64,000 nucleotides of DNA, taken from positions 1,488,001 through 1,552,000 of the forward strand of contig OZ023274.1 of NCBI GenBank assembly GCA_964007475.1. Reading direction: 5' to 3'. A program made the position numbers and the translations under genes. Every line of letters starts with the position of its first letter. Within the stretch, counting starts at the first letter, position 1. Positions 49,283 through 63,960 of the stretch are shown here, in pieces. Under the pieces are notes generated by a model that worked only from the letters and a program-made list of their open reading frames with translations, was not told the DNA's origin and did not search any database. Origin of the DNA: Hybos culiciformis (taxonomy: Eukaryota > Arthropoda > Insecta > Diptera > Hybotidae).

Positions 49283-50347
49283 AACAAACTATTAAGAGAA
49301 GCCGTACTCCAAAAAATTAAATACTAAAATTATAAGTTTATTGTGTTTCCAAGAATGCGTTATGTGGATAAAAGACTTATTTTGAATAAAAACTTTTAAA
49401 AGCATTTTTGAACGTGATTTATGTGGCACATTGAAATAAAATCAACTTCCATTAAAAAAAACACTATTCTTAGAAAAATAATAAGAAGACCGTACAAATA
49501 TAATGCAAATTCTATCCTTAAGTTGTGATCGAGCTCACAGCCCCACAGAAAGATGAACATTTTTTCATATTGCATACCTAATATTTTTGTTTGAAACTTT
49601 TAAAATTCATTGAAGAACTGCGACTTTTAATACACATAATTTTTCAAATTTTACATAATTTTGAATTTTTATTCTAAATTAAATTAGAAGAGTAAAATTA
49701 ACAAATTTAAAATCTTATCAATAAAATAAAAAAAAAAGACTACAACATTCGTACGTAACGTTAATACTAAAATTTTATTTTCTATTTTACAACCAACCAT
49801 TTGGAAAGAATTTAAATAAGTTGAAGTTAAAGTTTCTTTTTCGAATAATTTTTAAAACTAAGAAACGAATCAGTTAAAGTAAACAAAAGTAAAAATTATT
49901 TTTTTTTACTACGGTCCCTTAGTTTTTTGTCAAATTATTAATTTCTTTGAAAAAATTAAGGTACATATTTAGCAAAATATAAATATCCAGAAAGACCTTA
50001 TTTAAAACTTCTGTGACAAATTTATCAAAAAAAGAACCTTGAGTTTAAAAAGTAAAAAAAAATCATTCAGAATAAATGTAACTTCTAAAAATGTAAATAT
50101 TTTTGTTTTATATAAATATCAAGTATCAAGATATAATATAATGACAAAAAAAATTGAAGTAATAAAAATAATATATTAAAGGCCAATAATTAAATTGTAA
50201 AACTAATTTAATAGATTTATGTTCAATCGAAATTATTGCAATATTTAGTCGACTGGAAATATTGAGCCAACAACAAATAAAAATCCAGAAGTTTTTTTTG
50301 TATCACCAATTTAAAAAAAATAGTAATTTCAGTTTTTGAAATAATTT
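49283..50347. other. Convergent spacer between NIF3L1 and Rabaptin-5
   Basis: Both genes end into this region, so it should be mostly 3' untranslated sequence. Plus-strand AATAAA hexamers at 49385-49390 and 49435-49440 suit NIF3L1. Nothing else is recognised. Confidence 0.6.
49385..49390 (+). terminator. Candidate NIF3L1 poly(A) signal
   Basis: AATAAA lies about 100 bases after the NIF3L1 stop, with a second copy 50 bases further on. Confidence 0.5.
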
Positions 50348-53123
50348 TTATGAAGGTGGTTCTTTGCTAAAATATGGTGCTGTATTAGGAGATAACAAGG
50401 TATGACAAATATCACATACAAGTGCTAAACGTTTCCTTGGGCCTGATGATATTTGTTTTAAGCAATTGTGACAATAAATTTGCCCACAATGTCTACAATG
50501 AACTTTGCGTACAGTCACTGTGAACATACATGAACACTGTGGACAATTTTGAATATCGTCTTCATCTTGCCAACGTACTTCCTGATCTTGATTTCTGAAT
50601 TTTTCTAAAGCCATTTGCAATGACTGTGATAGTTTTACAAAGTCCTTTTGAACATGCTCACTTGTTTGTAAATCGTCTTGTAAATTCTTCATTTTAGATT
50701 TTAGTTCACTTTTCATTAATTCTAATTTTTTATTAGTCTCTTCCAGTTCAATAATCTTAACTCGTAATTCGGAAATTTGTTTATTCAATTCCGCTTCACT
50801 TCTTTCTAACTTTTCACGAAGAATTTCATGATTTTGCTCCTTTAGCATAAAGTCGCGTATTCGTTCATTCAGTGATTTCAATTGACCTTGAAAATTTCGA
50901 TCAAAAGATATTTTTTCTGCATTTATAGAAGCTAATTGATCTCGTAAAACTTGATTACTATCTTGTAATGTAATAACATTTCTTCGTTCATATTCACAAC
51001 CTAATCTTGCCTTTATTAAATCTCCCTTTTGTTGTAAAACCAACTCATGTAATTCTTGAATGTTATTGGGTAAATCAATGTCCTGACTATCTAGTTCTTC
51101 TGATGAAGCCAAATAACGACCTGACAAAAAATCATTATCGGATTGTAATTGTTCTAAATGTTTATTCACGCGTTCTCTGTCTTCTGTTAACATAGATAGT
51201 TTTCGTTGTATTTCATCTTTGGTAGCTAAAAATCGTTCCTGAATATTAATAAGTTCTTTTTCACTTTTTTTCGCTTGCTCCGAAAGTAAATGAGCTTCTT
51301 GTTTGTTAGTTTCTCGTTTCTCTTGCCACTGTGATTCCAAATCTTGTCGAAGGGCTGCTTCTTTCCTCAAGTCTTCTTTAGAATCCTCAACTAATTTTTT
51401 CAAATTATCACTTTTTACATTAATTTCGGTAATTTTATTAAATGCATCTTCAAGTTTTACTTCTAAGATTTTACAGGATTCACATTTTAAATCCATTGAT
51501 GTTGATTTATTGATGGAACCTTCATTTTGATGTGAAACTAATGAATCCGTTAATTGTATTTGTAATTCATCATCAGTAGCTCGAAGTTTTTCTTTTAAAG
51601 CTTTAATTTCTTCTTCGAGTGGAACTACAATTGATCTTAAGACTTCAGCATCTTCTTGGGCCTATAATAAGTAATGTAAATAAATTATTTGATAGTAGTT
51701 TTATTTGAAAAAAATACAAATTTCTTACATATTTATTCATTTTTCGACCAGTTTCATCTAAACTGTCATTACTCACTAGATTATCTCCACCCAATTTTTT
51801 CCAAGTTTTTTTCACTTGATTAAAAACTGGACCCAAACTTGAGGATTCCTTAAAAGGATCAATAAATAATTATTTATAATTTAATAAACAAAATTGGCTG
51901 CAAATAATTTTAAAGAATAGATACTTAAAAATATGTAGGTACTTATAATAAAAGATAAGTTTACTTGTTTTTCAAATTCTTCTTTCAAGTCCTTCATTTC
52001 TTGCTTTAATCTAATATTATCCTCTCGAAATTGTTCCAAATCATTTTTACAAAAAGTTGACTCTTCCATAGTGTCTAAAAAAAATTAATTATTATAGCCA
52101 TTTTAAATTTCCTTTCAATAATTTTTTTCTATTCTGCTCGACATGTAAAATTTAAAAACATTTAATTTTCCATTTACGTATTATTATAGGTATTTAATTT
52201 TAACCTTGTAATAATTGTTGCAATGATGATATTTCTTCTTGGGCCCTTCTATCCATTAATTGTAATTCATTTTCTTTCTTACATTCAGCAATAAAAAATT
52301 GACTTTTCATTTCATCTAATTCTTTTTGTAAATTACTTAATTCAGACTCTTTTTGTAAAAATAATTCTTTTAATTTAGCACGCTGAATATTAAATTCTTG
52401 TTTCAATTTCTTATTTTCATCTTGAATTCGCTTTAAATCATCACTGGTACTTGGTATATCTAAAATTATAAAAAAAAAAAAAAACTTTAAAAAAGTTGTA
52501 GATAGTAAGCATATTTAAAACATCACAAGATTAATAACAATAACAATATCCTAAACTAAACCATAAAGCGTTTATATATTACTATATTACCTGAACCCTA
52601 TCTAATCTTAATTCAAGTCTATCTAAAAGTTTAAAATGGTTTGATTCTTTAGTTAAAATCAAATAATGTTAATAATATTTTATGTCCGCCGGAAAACATT
52701 CACAATTTTTCTCTGAAAATAATTAGCCTCCACTTACGAACTATGTACAAGTTTCGAGAGTTTTTTGAAGTATAAAAATAATCATTATCTCACTAATTGA
52801 AATCTATCAAATTTTATACTTTTTAAATGTTTTTTAATAATAATTATAATTCCAAATAGTAGAAGAAAATAATTGCGTAATTTAAATAAATTCTGTATGT
52901 TTTTTATTTTGTTAAAATCAATAATTTCAATTTTTAAAATAAAAAACACTTTACCGAACAAACGGAGAAAGGAAAAAAGGATGACAAAAGTGAAAAGAAA
53001 AAAAAAATATACCTACTAATAATAATTAAGTTTAAGAAAACAAAAAAAAAAAATTGTACCTTTTTCATCAATTTTCTTCGTCGTTGTTGTTGAAGAATCA
53101 TTTTCGGCAGACAATTCTTCCAT
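50348..53123 (-). CDS. Rbpn-5: Rabaptin-5 homologue with C-terminal FYVE-like finger
   Basis: Rabaptin-5 is a coiled-coil effector of Rab5 (and Rab4) that works with Rabex-5 in early-endosome fusion. Exons: 53060-53123, 52205-52459, 51965-52074, 51729-51848, 50348-51661, giving 620 aa with consistent phases. The N-terminal coil EFNIQRAKLKELFLQKE and the segment AQEDAEVLRSIVVPLEEEI parallel human rabaptin-5. A C-E-S-C pair near residue 200 is followed by the long second coiled coil. TSEHVQKDFVKLSQSLQ matches the Rab5-binding C-terminal region. After it, where the human protein ends, comes a zinc finger (RWQDEDD, CPQC, VHCRHCGQIYC, CDIC) resembling a FYVE domain; the usual RVC is LVC. Leu/Glu/Lys/Gln-rich heptads fill most of the rest. 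It is head-to-head with TBC1D7. Identity is strong. The symbol follows the fly gene. Confidence 0.9.
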
Positions 53124-54051
53124 ATTCTCGGAATTTCTATTTAATTGATCAAATTATTTATTTCAATTAATTTAAAATTTACTTTTCATTTAATTTATTT
53201 AATTAATTATATTAAAAATTAAAAAATAATTTTTTTTTTTTGTAATTAATTCAATATTGTGCAGGGCAGAAAAATGAGCCAATTCAATCAATCAGAAAAA
53301 ATTTATTTATATATAGAAGATGTCAGAATTCACAGCCGAAGTCACAAAACCTTAGTTTGCATATTTATTATACCAAAAGTATCAATATTGACCTTTAGAT
53401 AAGCTTATCACCAGCATCATTTTTCTATCACATTTCATATATCAAAGATAAGATTAGAAACCACATATACTGCCTCCTGAAAATATTTAACTCGTTTTGT
53501 CCACAACAAAATAATTTAGTACAAATAGAATACTAACTAATTTAGAAATTTTGTACAAAATATCAAAGAAAAAACAACAATAAATGACATGGCAAAAAGA
53601 TGAACCCAGTCTGAAAAGAATTGACGACTGACACTTAAAAATAACTACTTTCGGTTGGCATTTACACTCAGCCTTGGAGTGGAATATATTTATTTTTGTT
53701 TACTTTACAATTGTTGCTTTGTCAATAGTCAATCGTCAGATCGTGCACTGAATTTTACTAATTTTTACATTAAAGGAAGGTGAATTTAGTGAAGTTAAGA
53801 GAACTTGAAAAATTAATTAGAAAGAAGTTGAAAATAAAATATACTTGAAGACATTATTTTAAATTAGCTAGGTGTACAATACAACTTTACAAGTACCAAC
53901 ATTATGAGAGAATGACTACAGGCTAATTCTCAATGCTATTTCCGAATCGCCTAGCTTTAGAAATCAAGAACTTAATAAATTTAATAAATTTTATATAAAA
54001 AAATCAGTAGCATTGTACTTACCTATTGTAATTATAGATCAATAAACAAAA
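53124..54051. promoter_or_regulatory. Divergent spacer between Rabaptin-5 and TBC1D7
   Basis: These 0.93 kb separate the two start codons and must contain both promoters. The central part, about 53640-53780, is less AT-rich and free of long homopolymers, which would suit a shared core promoter. No defined motif is claimed. Confidence 0.5.
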
Positions 54052-55705
54052 ATGACAACAGATGAACGAAATTTTCGATCAACTTATTACGAAAAAGTCG
54101 GTTGTCGAAGTGTTGAAGAAAAAAAAAGTTTAAATATTTTATTAAAAGATAATCCATTGAATCCATCAAAATTAAAACAATTTTGTCAATTTTTTACAAT
54201 ACCCAATTCACAGAGAGCACTTTTATGGAATACAATATTAGGTGAATTATATTATAATATTAAACTTTGTAATTTTAGGTCCTGATATGATAAAATAAAT
54301 TCCATTAAATTAATTTTATATTTTTTTAGGTGTACTTCCAGTATTTCCAAATTCAAGAGAATATGTAATGCAACAAAGGTATATACCTACCTATATTTGC
54401 ACAGAATAATTATTATGAATAAATTTTTTATTAAAATAATATACCTGCATATTGTTTAGCCAAAGCCAATTATTAAATTTCATTTAGTTGAAAATCTGTA
54501 CAGTTTTGCTACCTACATAAATAAAGACAAATTATTGAAATTCATTTAAAACAAAAATTAGGTAATATTCGAGGTAATATTGAAATTTTTTTTTTTTTTG
54601 TTTTAGGAAAGAAGCGTATGATGATCTCTACAGAGCTTGTTTAGTAATGAAATATATTGACGAAAAAACTCCAAAATCAAGAGTATTTTATGCTATGTGG
54701 TTATTAGAAAACAAAAAATTATATCCAGAATTAAATATTTACGTAAGCTAGAACAAGATACGGCGGGGGTGCCTTAACGTTATGTTATGTCACTTTGAAA
54801 AATACATAAAGTAACTTTATGTTAAGTAACTTTTCACAAAAACGACATAAACTAACGTTATGTTAAGTCACTTTTATTTTTATATTTGAGACTCATTTTG
54901 AAAAAAGAAAAATTAAGTAAATGCATGTTTCAAATCATAAATATTTTAGTTCCGTATTTTGGACAATGGTCCGACAATTGCTATTGTTGGCTATTGTTAA
55001 ATAAATAAATTTCTGTTTTTGCAGCAAGAAAGTAGTTTTGTTAACATAACGGAAATTTTGTTACAAGATTTTGATAATGATATTGAAACATATTGGATAT
55101 CAAAAGAGTTTTTCAAATTTACCAAAGATATTAAAACAGAATTCCCCAAATTGAAAGAATTGACAATAACATTACTAGAGAAAGAAGATTCAGAATTATA
55201 TAAGTATTTTTTTTTTCTTCATTGATTTAAAAAATTTATTTGAGATTATCATTTTGTTTTAGACACTTAGAACAAAATGACATTTTAAATAATTTGCCAT
55301 TAGAAAAATGGTTTTGTAGTTGTTATGCTGGAATTTTATCTGAACCAATTAGAATTTGGGATAAAATTTGCGGGGGCTCAAAAAAAATACTTGTTTTTGT
55401 TTTAATAACATTATTGAAGACATTTCGAATGCAAATTTTAAGATACAAGACAGTTCAACCAATTCGCGAAATTATTGAAAAGGTATTTAAAAAAATATTC
55501 TATAATATTATCATCAAATGCTAGTGGTTTTTCTTCAAATGCAAAAAAAATAATAATATCGTATATATATATTATTAATATATTTTTTCAGAAAAAGGAT
55601 GATCAAGATGATTTAATCATTAATAAAGCAATAGAAAGTTGGCAAATTAATAAAAGCCATTCAGAATTTAATATTCATCCAGCAGTGTTTCCAAAAAAAA
55701 CCTAA
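54052..55705 (+). CDS. TBC1D7: TBC1 domain family member 7
   Basis: TBC1D7 is the third subunit of the TSC1-TSC2 complex. It stabilises TSC1 so that the complex can inactivate Rheb and restrain TORC1. Exons: 54052-54241, 54330-54378, 54607-54742, 55025-55203, 55263-55482, 55592-55705, giving 295 aa against 293 in human. The start ([19 protein letters not shown]) nearly repeats the human N-terminus. [13 protein letters not shown] marks the first TBC helices, YWISKEFFK the middle, and [16 protein letters not shown] the conserved end of the TBC fold. The dual-finger Arg/Gln motifs of active Rab-GAPs are not evident, as expected for this family. Intron 3 carries three degenerate 22-bp repeats. 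Candidate poly(A) signals lie at 55745-55785. Identification is very secure. Confidence 0.95.
54775..54875. repeat. Three dispersed 22-bp repeats in a TBC1D7 intron
   Basis: Degenerate copies of TAACGTTATGTTAAGTCACTTT begin near 54775, 54812 and 54853, spaced about 40 bases apart. The middle region is also partly palindromic (ACATAAAGT with ACTTTATGT). Possibly the remains of a small element. Confidence 0.6.
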
Positions 55706-55744
55706 TAGAAAAACAAATGAAACGTCAAATAATAATGTAACAGT

Positions 55745-55785
55745 AATAAATTTTAATAAAAATTTGAATTTTTTAATTGAATAAA
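55745..55785 (+). terminator. Candidate TBC1D7 poly(A) signals
   Basis: Three AATAAA hexamers (55745, 55755 and 55780) start 40-75 bases after the TBC1D7 stop. Confidence 0.5.
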
Positions 55786-56099
55786 TTGTATTACGAGGCC
55801 AAGCAAAGTTAAGCTAAGTTAAGTACTTTATATTAAAATAAATTATGAATAAAAAAATATTTTAGCCGTCAATAATGTTGTTCATTGTTGTACATATTTA
55901 ATACTTAAATTATTTGATACAATATTCAAGAGGTCTGATACCTACCTAGATGCGTTCCTATTTCTCAAAATTAAACTACTTCCAACAATTATTTCCTGAT
56001 ATCTACTAAATTAAAAAAAAGATGTATATATTAGGTTCAGATATGAAATGTAATTGTGATACAGATCAAAATAAATTTTTTTTTAACCCCAGTGCTTGA

Positions 56100-56500
56100 A
56101 ATCCTTCTGAATTTATTCAAAATACCAACTGCAAGAGGCATCTTACTTCGAATGGCGCTTATGTGGGTCTTTCAAGAGTCACTTCTAGTAGTATTCATTT
56201 TCAAGAGTGTATGATCTATTCAGATACCGGTTACGCTATGAGCTTGCTGCGGTCTCATTTGCGTCACTCCTAAGAGCACAAATTTTGCCTTGTCCACATT
56301 TATTTTCAATTTATTCAAACGCCTGAACTCAGAAATTAGGTACGACGGCAAGATCATCCTCGATATGACGCTTTAGTTCATTAGACGATGTATGGAGATA
56401 AAAAAAGAAAGAATAGTCGTCTACTACTAAACTATTTAGGTAAATGGGAAATATAAGTGATCAAAGGACGTGGAGCAATTACTTTAAAAGCTTTCTTGTT
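56100..56500 (-). pseudogene. Decayed non-LTR reverse transcriptase fragment
   Basis: On the minus strand the translation shows, in order, RPLITYISHLPK (compare the usual PLLF-x-YINDLP), VVDDYSFF at 56417-56428 (a degraded Y/FADD box), NELKRHIEDDL, then after a frame change LKINVDKAKFVLLG, and finally SKMPLAVGILNKFRR. This is the motif order of a LINE reverse transcriptase from the catalytic box to the thumb. There are several stops and at least one frameshift near 56330, so it is dead. The clade was not determined. The higher G+C than the flanking DNA also points to an inserted element. Confidence 0.7.
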
Positions 56501-57104
56501 GCTTACACTTTCATTAGGGCTAACAACCTAATGAACCCTCCTATCTCTTGGGTGAATTAAAGTTTTTAGACTCTACCTCTGAGAGCACCAACAACCTTTC
56601 TGCGGTCAACATCACCTAGCGCTAGCACTACATCAATAAAGCTACCTACCTGTACCAAATGTATTTTTAACGATAAATTATTCCTTGAAGTGCGAAAGAA
56701 AAAAAGCCCTAGGAGGACCGAAAGGCCACATCTCTGAAGCAGGGCTTTTGCTTTTCCCATCACAGAAAGTCAAATCGGGCTTGTTAATTATATAATTCAT
56801 TAGAAAATTTCTTTAGTTGTTGAATTCATTGGGGATATGTTCTCATTCGTGTCAATATTGAGTTTAAAAATAAAAAGACGATAAATTTTATTTGAAAAAT
56901 TGTAATTGGAATTTACAACAGATTTTAATTAATATATTTATACAAATTTTAAAAATGTGCTGTCCATGTGTCATGCATTAACGAGTTGGTCTTGTTTATA
57001 AACAATAACAAAAAAAATAAAAATAAAAAAAAAAACAGAGCTATAAAAAAAGTGTGTGTACTGTGTAGTAAAAAAAAGAAAAATAAAAAAAATAAAAAAA
57101 TATC

Positions 57105-60096
<2,992 letters not shown>

Positions 60097-61743
60097 ATCT
60101 AGTGTTTAACATTTTAAAAATGTTATATTTTTTTTTTTTTTGAAAATAGTGTAAACCTTTATATTCGGCTGAAAAAAATTATTGAATAAGGCAAAAAAAA
60201 AAAAAAAAAAATTGTTGGCATAACTCACTTATCTATGTGAATTTATTGTTAAACAAGCATTGCTTAAATGAATGAGAAACATTGCTGGCTAGTACAAATT
60301 TGTTTACATTATTATTGAATTATCTAAAAAATTTAATTAAAACTTAAAAAAGAAATAAACATTTTCAGCAAAGAGCAAAATAATTGGCATAATATTTCAT
60401 TCATTCTTGTAATGCTTTAATAAACATAATAGTTTGTAATAAAATATTATTAATCTAAATATTGTAAATGAAATGGAAGCAGTTAATTTTCTTTTACAAA
60501 AAATATTATAAAATTTATGCTTTTTTGACTCTTTTATAGACTAAAACTTTTAATTGTGTTGAACGGTTGTAATTGTTACGTTACTAAAACGTATATTTCC
60601 TACCAGTAAATGCTTAATATGAATTTATTTGTAAAGTTGCTATAAACCATAAGATGTTTTAGAAATATTAACGTAACTTTTATATAAAAAAAAATCAAAT
60701 ATTGAAAAAAAAAAAATTTTTTTTTTGCACCCTTAATTTATACTTGAATTCTACTTACTTCCATTTTATATAATGAAATTTCATGAAAAGTGGCATTTAA
60801 TTTGATAAATCATTGTTATTCTAGCTGTCTCAAAAAATGTTTAAGTATATTTGTACTCACAAAATTAACTTACAAATTTTTTTTTTATTTAAAAAAAGAT
60901 TTTCAGTCGAAAATTATGTAGTTTGAGAAAATTTATAAAATGACGTTTTATAATATCTTAAAAAATAAAAACAAAACAGTCTCTGCATCACATTCTTTTT
61001 CTGTTCCATAATTTTCATACATAATTTTGTAATAATAAAAAAATGTCATTGAGTAAAATGTAGAGCTATTGTGTTATCAGTAACAATATAAAAAAGTTTG
61101 AATAAAAGTCGAAAATATTTTATTGCAGGAAATTTGAAAACTAAAATCATTCAATTGCAATATTGATAAAAAAATATTTTGCATATAAAACAGAATTGAA
61201 AAGAAATAACCGAAAAATTTTTAATATTTTATCTATAATACATACATACTACAGAAATAAATTGTTGATTGAAAAAAAAGTTAATTTATATTCAAGAGGT
61301 AATTTCTTTTTTTCACATTACCACATTAAGTGGAACCAACAAATAAATCGAGTTGAATTGAATTCAATTCAATTAAAAGAGAAAAAGAAATTTATAACAC
61401 CATCAAATTTTCTTCCCGCCTCATTGCGCTATTTTAATTCAAACTTTTGCTGTTTTTTACATTGTAGCCTATTCCAGGAGTCATTAATGTTTGCTAAAAA
61501 AAATTCTATAATATCATAATTCTTTAATATCATTAGTGTGAAAGTAGAAGGTCGAAATAAAAATAAATTAAGAATACGATTTTAATGTTTATCATTTGAT
61601 TAACTGGAAATAAGTGTCATTCGAAAATTTTCATTCCTTAAAAAAAATTTTCTTTGATATAAGTAAATTATATACGTACAATTTAAAAGTAGAGTGATGT
61701 GATTGTATTTATATAATATTTTTAAAAATTTTATTAACAAAAG
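60097..61743. other. Convergent spacer between FoxK and the zinc-finger gene
   Basis: Probable 3' untranslated sequence of both genes. A plus-strand AATAAA at 60354-60359 is a candidate FoxK signal. An open frame at 61163-61519 (+) is Lys/Asn/Ile-rich, without family resemblance, and is not called. Confidence 0.55.
60354..60359 (+). terminator. Candidate FoxK poly(A) signal
   Basis: AATAAA lies about 260 bases after the FoxK stop codon; another occurs near 60418. Confidence 0.4.
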
Positions 61744-63960
61744 TTACAATAATTTTTCTTTTAAATATAGTATGTCCTCTTGTGAAATTGAATGTGATTT
61801 CAAATGCTTTACTAGACCTGCAATAATTGTTAACAAAAATTATTCAAGCATTACAAAAAAAATCTACAATTAATTAATACTAACCAGATTTAAGTGCAAA
61901 CGTTTTATCACAAACCATGCATGGATATGGAAATCGCCATGAATGTTTAGTCACTTTGTGTTCTTTTAAGCCCTGATTTGTGTGACTAAATTGAAAAAAA
62001 AAAAACAATAAATAAATTTAATAAAAAAGAAACCTCATTCGCTGTAAGCTTTTACTTCATTACAAAAATTTTTAATATTAATATTTTATATCTACTCGAT
62101 CAATATGATTAAATTAAAAATTTTTTCACAATCAAGTAGCGAAAGGGATACAATATGATATTACCATCCGTGCTGACATATTTCACAGACATAAGCTTTT
62201 GGTACGGTCGGATCTTTTATTCCCTTTCTACCGTGTGTAATACAATTCCTACTGACATGCTTTGTTAGAGATTCTTTACGTTTAAAAGATTCATTACATC
62301 TTCCACAAACAAATGGGCGTTCATTTGAATGAGCCGACATATGTTTTTTCAACATCCATAATTTCAAAAAACCTTTGGAACATATTTCACATTTGTGTGG
62401 TCGTATTCCGGTATGAATTCTAGCATGAACTTTTACTTCAAATGCTTCAATGAAACATTTTCCTATAACATAAAAAGTTTACATCTTTAAATTTGAGAAT
62501 TCGATTTACTAAAACAAAAATCGTACCACATTGATCACATTTATATGGTTTAATTCCTAAATGCCTTTTCTGATGCAAGATCATTGTATTTTTACTCTAA
62601 ATATAAAAATAATAAATACAAATTGAAGATATTTTAAAACCCATTAGTTTTTTAAGTATTTACCTTAAACATTGCTCCGCATGTTTCACACGCAAATCTT
62701 CTCATATCAGAATGAGTTTTCAAATGCGATCTATAATTACTTTTTGAATTAAAATTTTTTTGACATATTTCACAGCTTGCCACCACTTCTTTTGTATGAA
62801 TTCTTTTATGACCCTTCAATATGCTTAGTAAAGTGAATGATTTATCTAAAATAATTTATCCAAACTAAATTAATAAATTAAATAAATATATAATTCTTTG
62901 ATGGCCACTGTTTTGTACGATATTCTTTGACTGTATCTATATGTTGTTATAAAATTGTTACAAAATTTAAAAGAACTATCAAGCGGTAAGTAAATGTGGA
63001 TGCTGGACAATAATTGTCCAAAATCTGTTCAAATAGAAATATATTTTCAAAGAAAAAAGGTCAAATGTATTTTTCTTTTCTTTTTTTTTAATAATAATAA
63101 TAAATCTAAAAACTGGAACCACTGGTTCTGTACATAAAATCCAACACAATTGATTACAATTTTTTTTGCTTACCACAAATCTCACAAACATATGGCTTTC
63201 GATTTTCATGAACTGCCATGTGCATATGCAGTGCATACTTTTTTGTATATGATTTGGGACATAATTCACAAAAGAATCGTTCACATTGTCGCGCTGTTTC
63301 ACCAATTTCACATAATTTTCGTTTTTTCATACCATTTCTTATATTTTCTAATGGTATTTCATCGTCACTATCAAAATCATCACATTTTAAATCATCTGAT
63401 CGTGTTTTTTGATGCTTCAAACTATTATTTTCGATTTCTTCTCTTTTAATGCCAAGCGGATCATTTGGATCTGGATTCCAGTCCAATCCAACAGGTTTAA
63501 CATTATCTTTACTAATAATGCCACTAGCAGCATGTTTATTATTACTGCACCTACCAATATCAACATTTTCTCCACAATCTGCATCAATATCACTTTCATC
63601 ATCTTCTTCTGAACTACTTTCAATTTTAATTGGGGCTAAATTTAATTCGACAGGTTTTGCATCCACATCTATGTCGCAGCAGCAATCATCTGGTGGTGGT
63701 GGATCAAGTGTTATTTCTTTTAATTTTACCTGAGAATTCGTAGTATTTGTATGTTTTTGTTGAGGTTCGAAAATAATTTCATTGCTAGGTTTGTCGTCTG
63801 CTTTTTCAAGCTTTGGTGTTACAAATTTAACATCTACTATTGAATCATCATATTCTTCGAACTCATCATCAATATCGTCCAAATCATCATCAGATTCTTT
63901 ACCTAATAGCGCTATAAGACTATCGATTTCAATTTTAAAACCTAATTTCTTTGTAGTCAT
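61744..63960 (-). CDS. C2H2 zinc-finger protein with nine fingers
   Basis: Probable nuclear DNA-binding regulator. Exons: 63174-63960, 62664-62845, 62527-62596, 62165-62462, 61885-61985, 61744-61817; phases agree, giving 503 aa. Residues 1-235 are acidic and disordered (DDDLDDIDDEFEEYDD) with short hydrophobic patches and a KKRK basic motif just before the fingers. Nine C2H2 fingers follow, starting FFCELC, YVCEIC, SCEIC, FACETC, YKCDQC, HKCEIC, FVCGRC, YVCEIC and YPCMVC. Some linkers are canonical-like (HTGIRPHKC, HSNERPFVC), and finger 7 has an unusual His spacing with a long linker after it. No N-terminal ZAD (C4) domain is visible, which is common in insect zinc-finger proteins but absent here. 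Introns fall inside several fingers. No orthologue could be named. The start codon is 40 bases from the window edge. Confidence 0.87.

Larger units (their letters stand above)
55706..57104. other. Spacer between TBC1D7 and FoxK with a retroelement fragment
   Basis: It begins with the TBC1D7 3' end, then a block of clearly higher G+C (about 56090-56780) containing a broken reverse-transcriptase sequence on the minus strand. It ends with a purine-rich leader before the FoxK start codon. Block bases 56500-56780 may belong to the same element but could not be matched. Confidence 0.6.

Noticed and set aside
61163..61519. 118-residue plus-strand frame after FoxK
   Set aside because: Lys/Asn/Ile-rich composition and no recognisable motif; likely 3' untranslated sequence.
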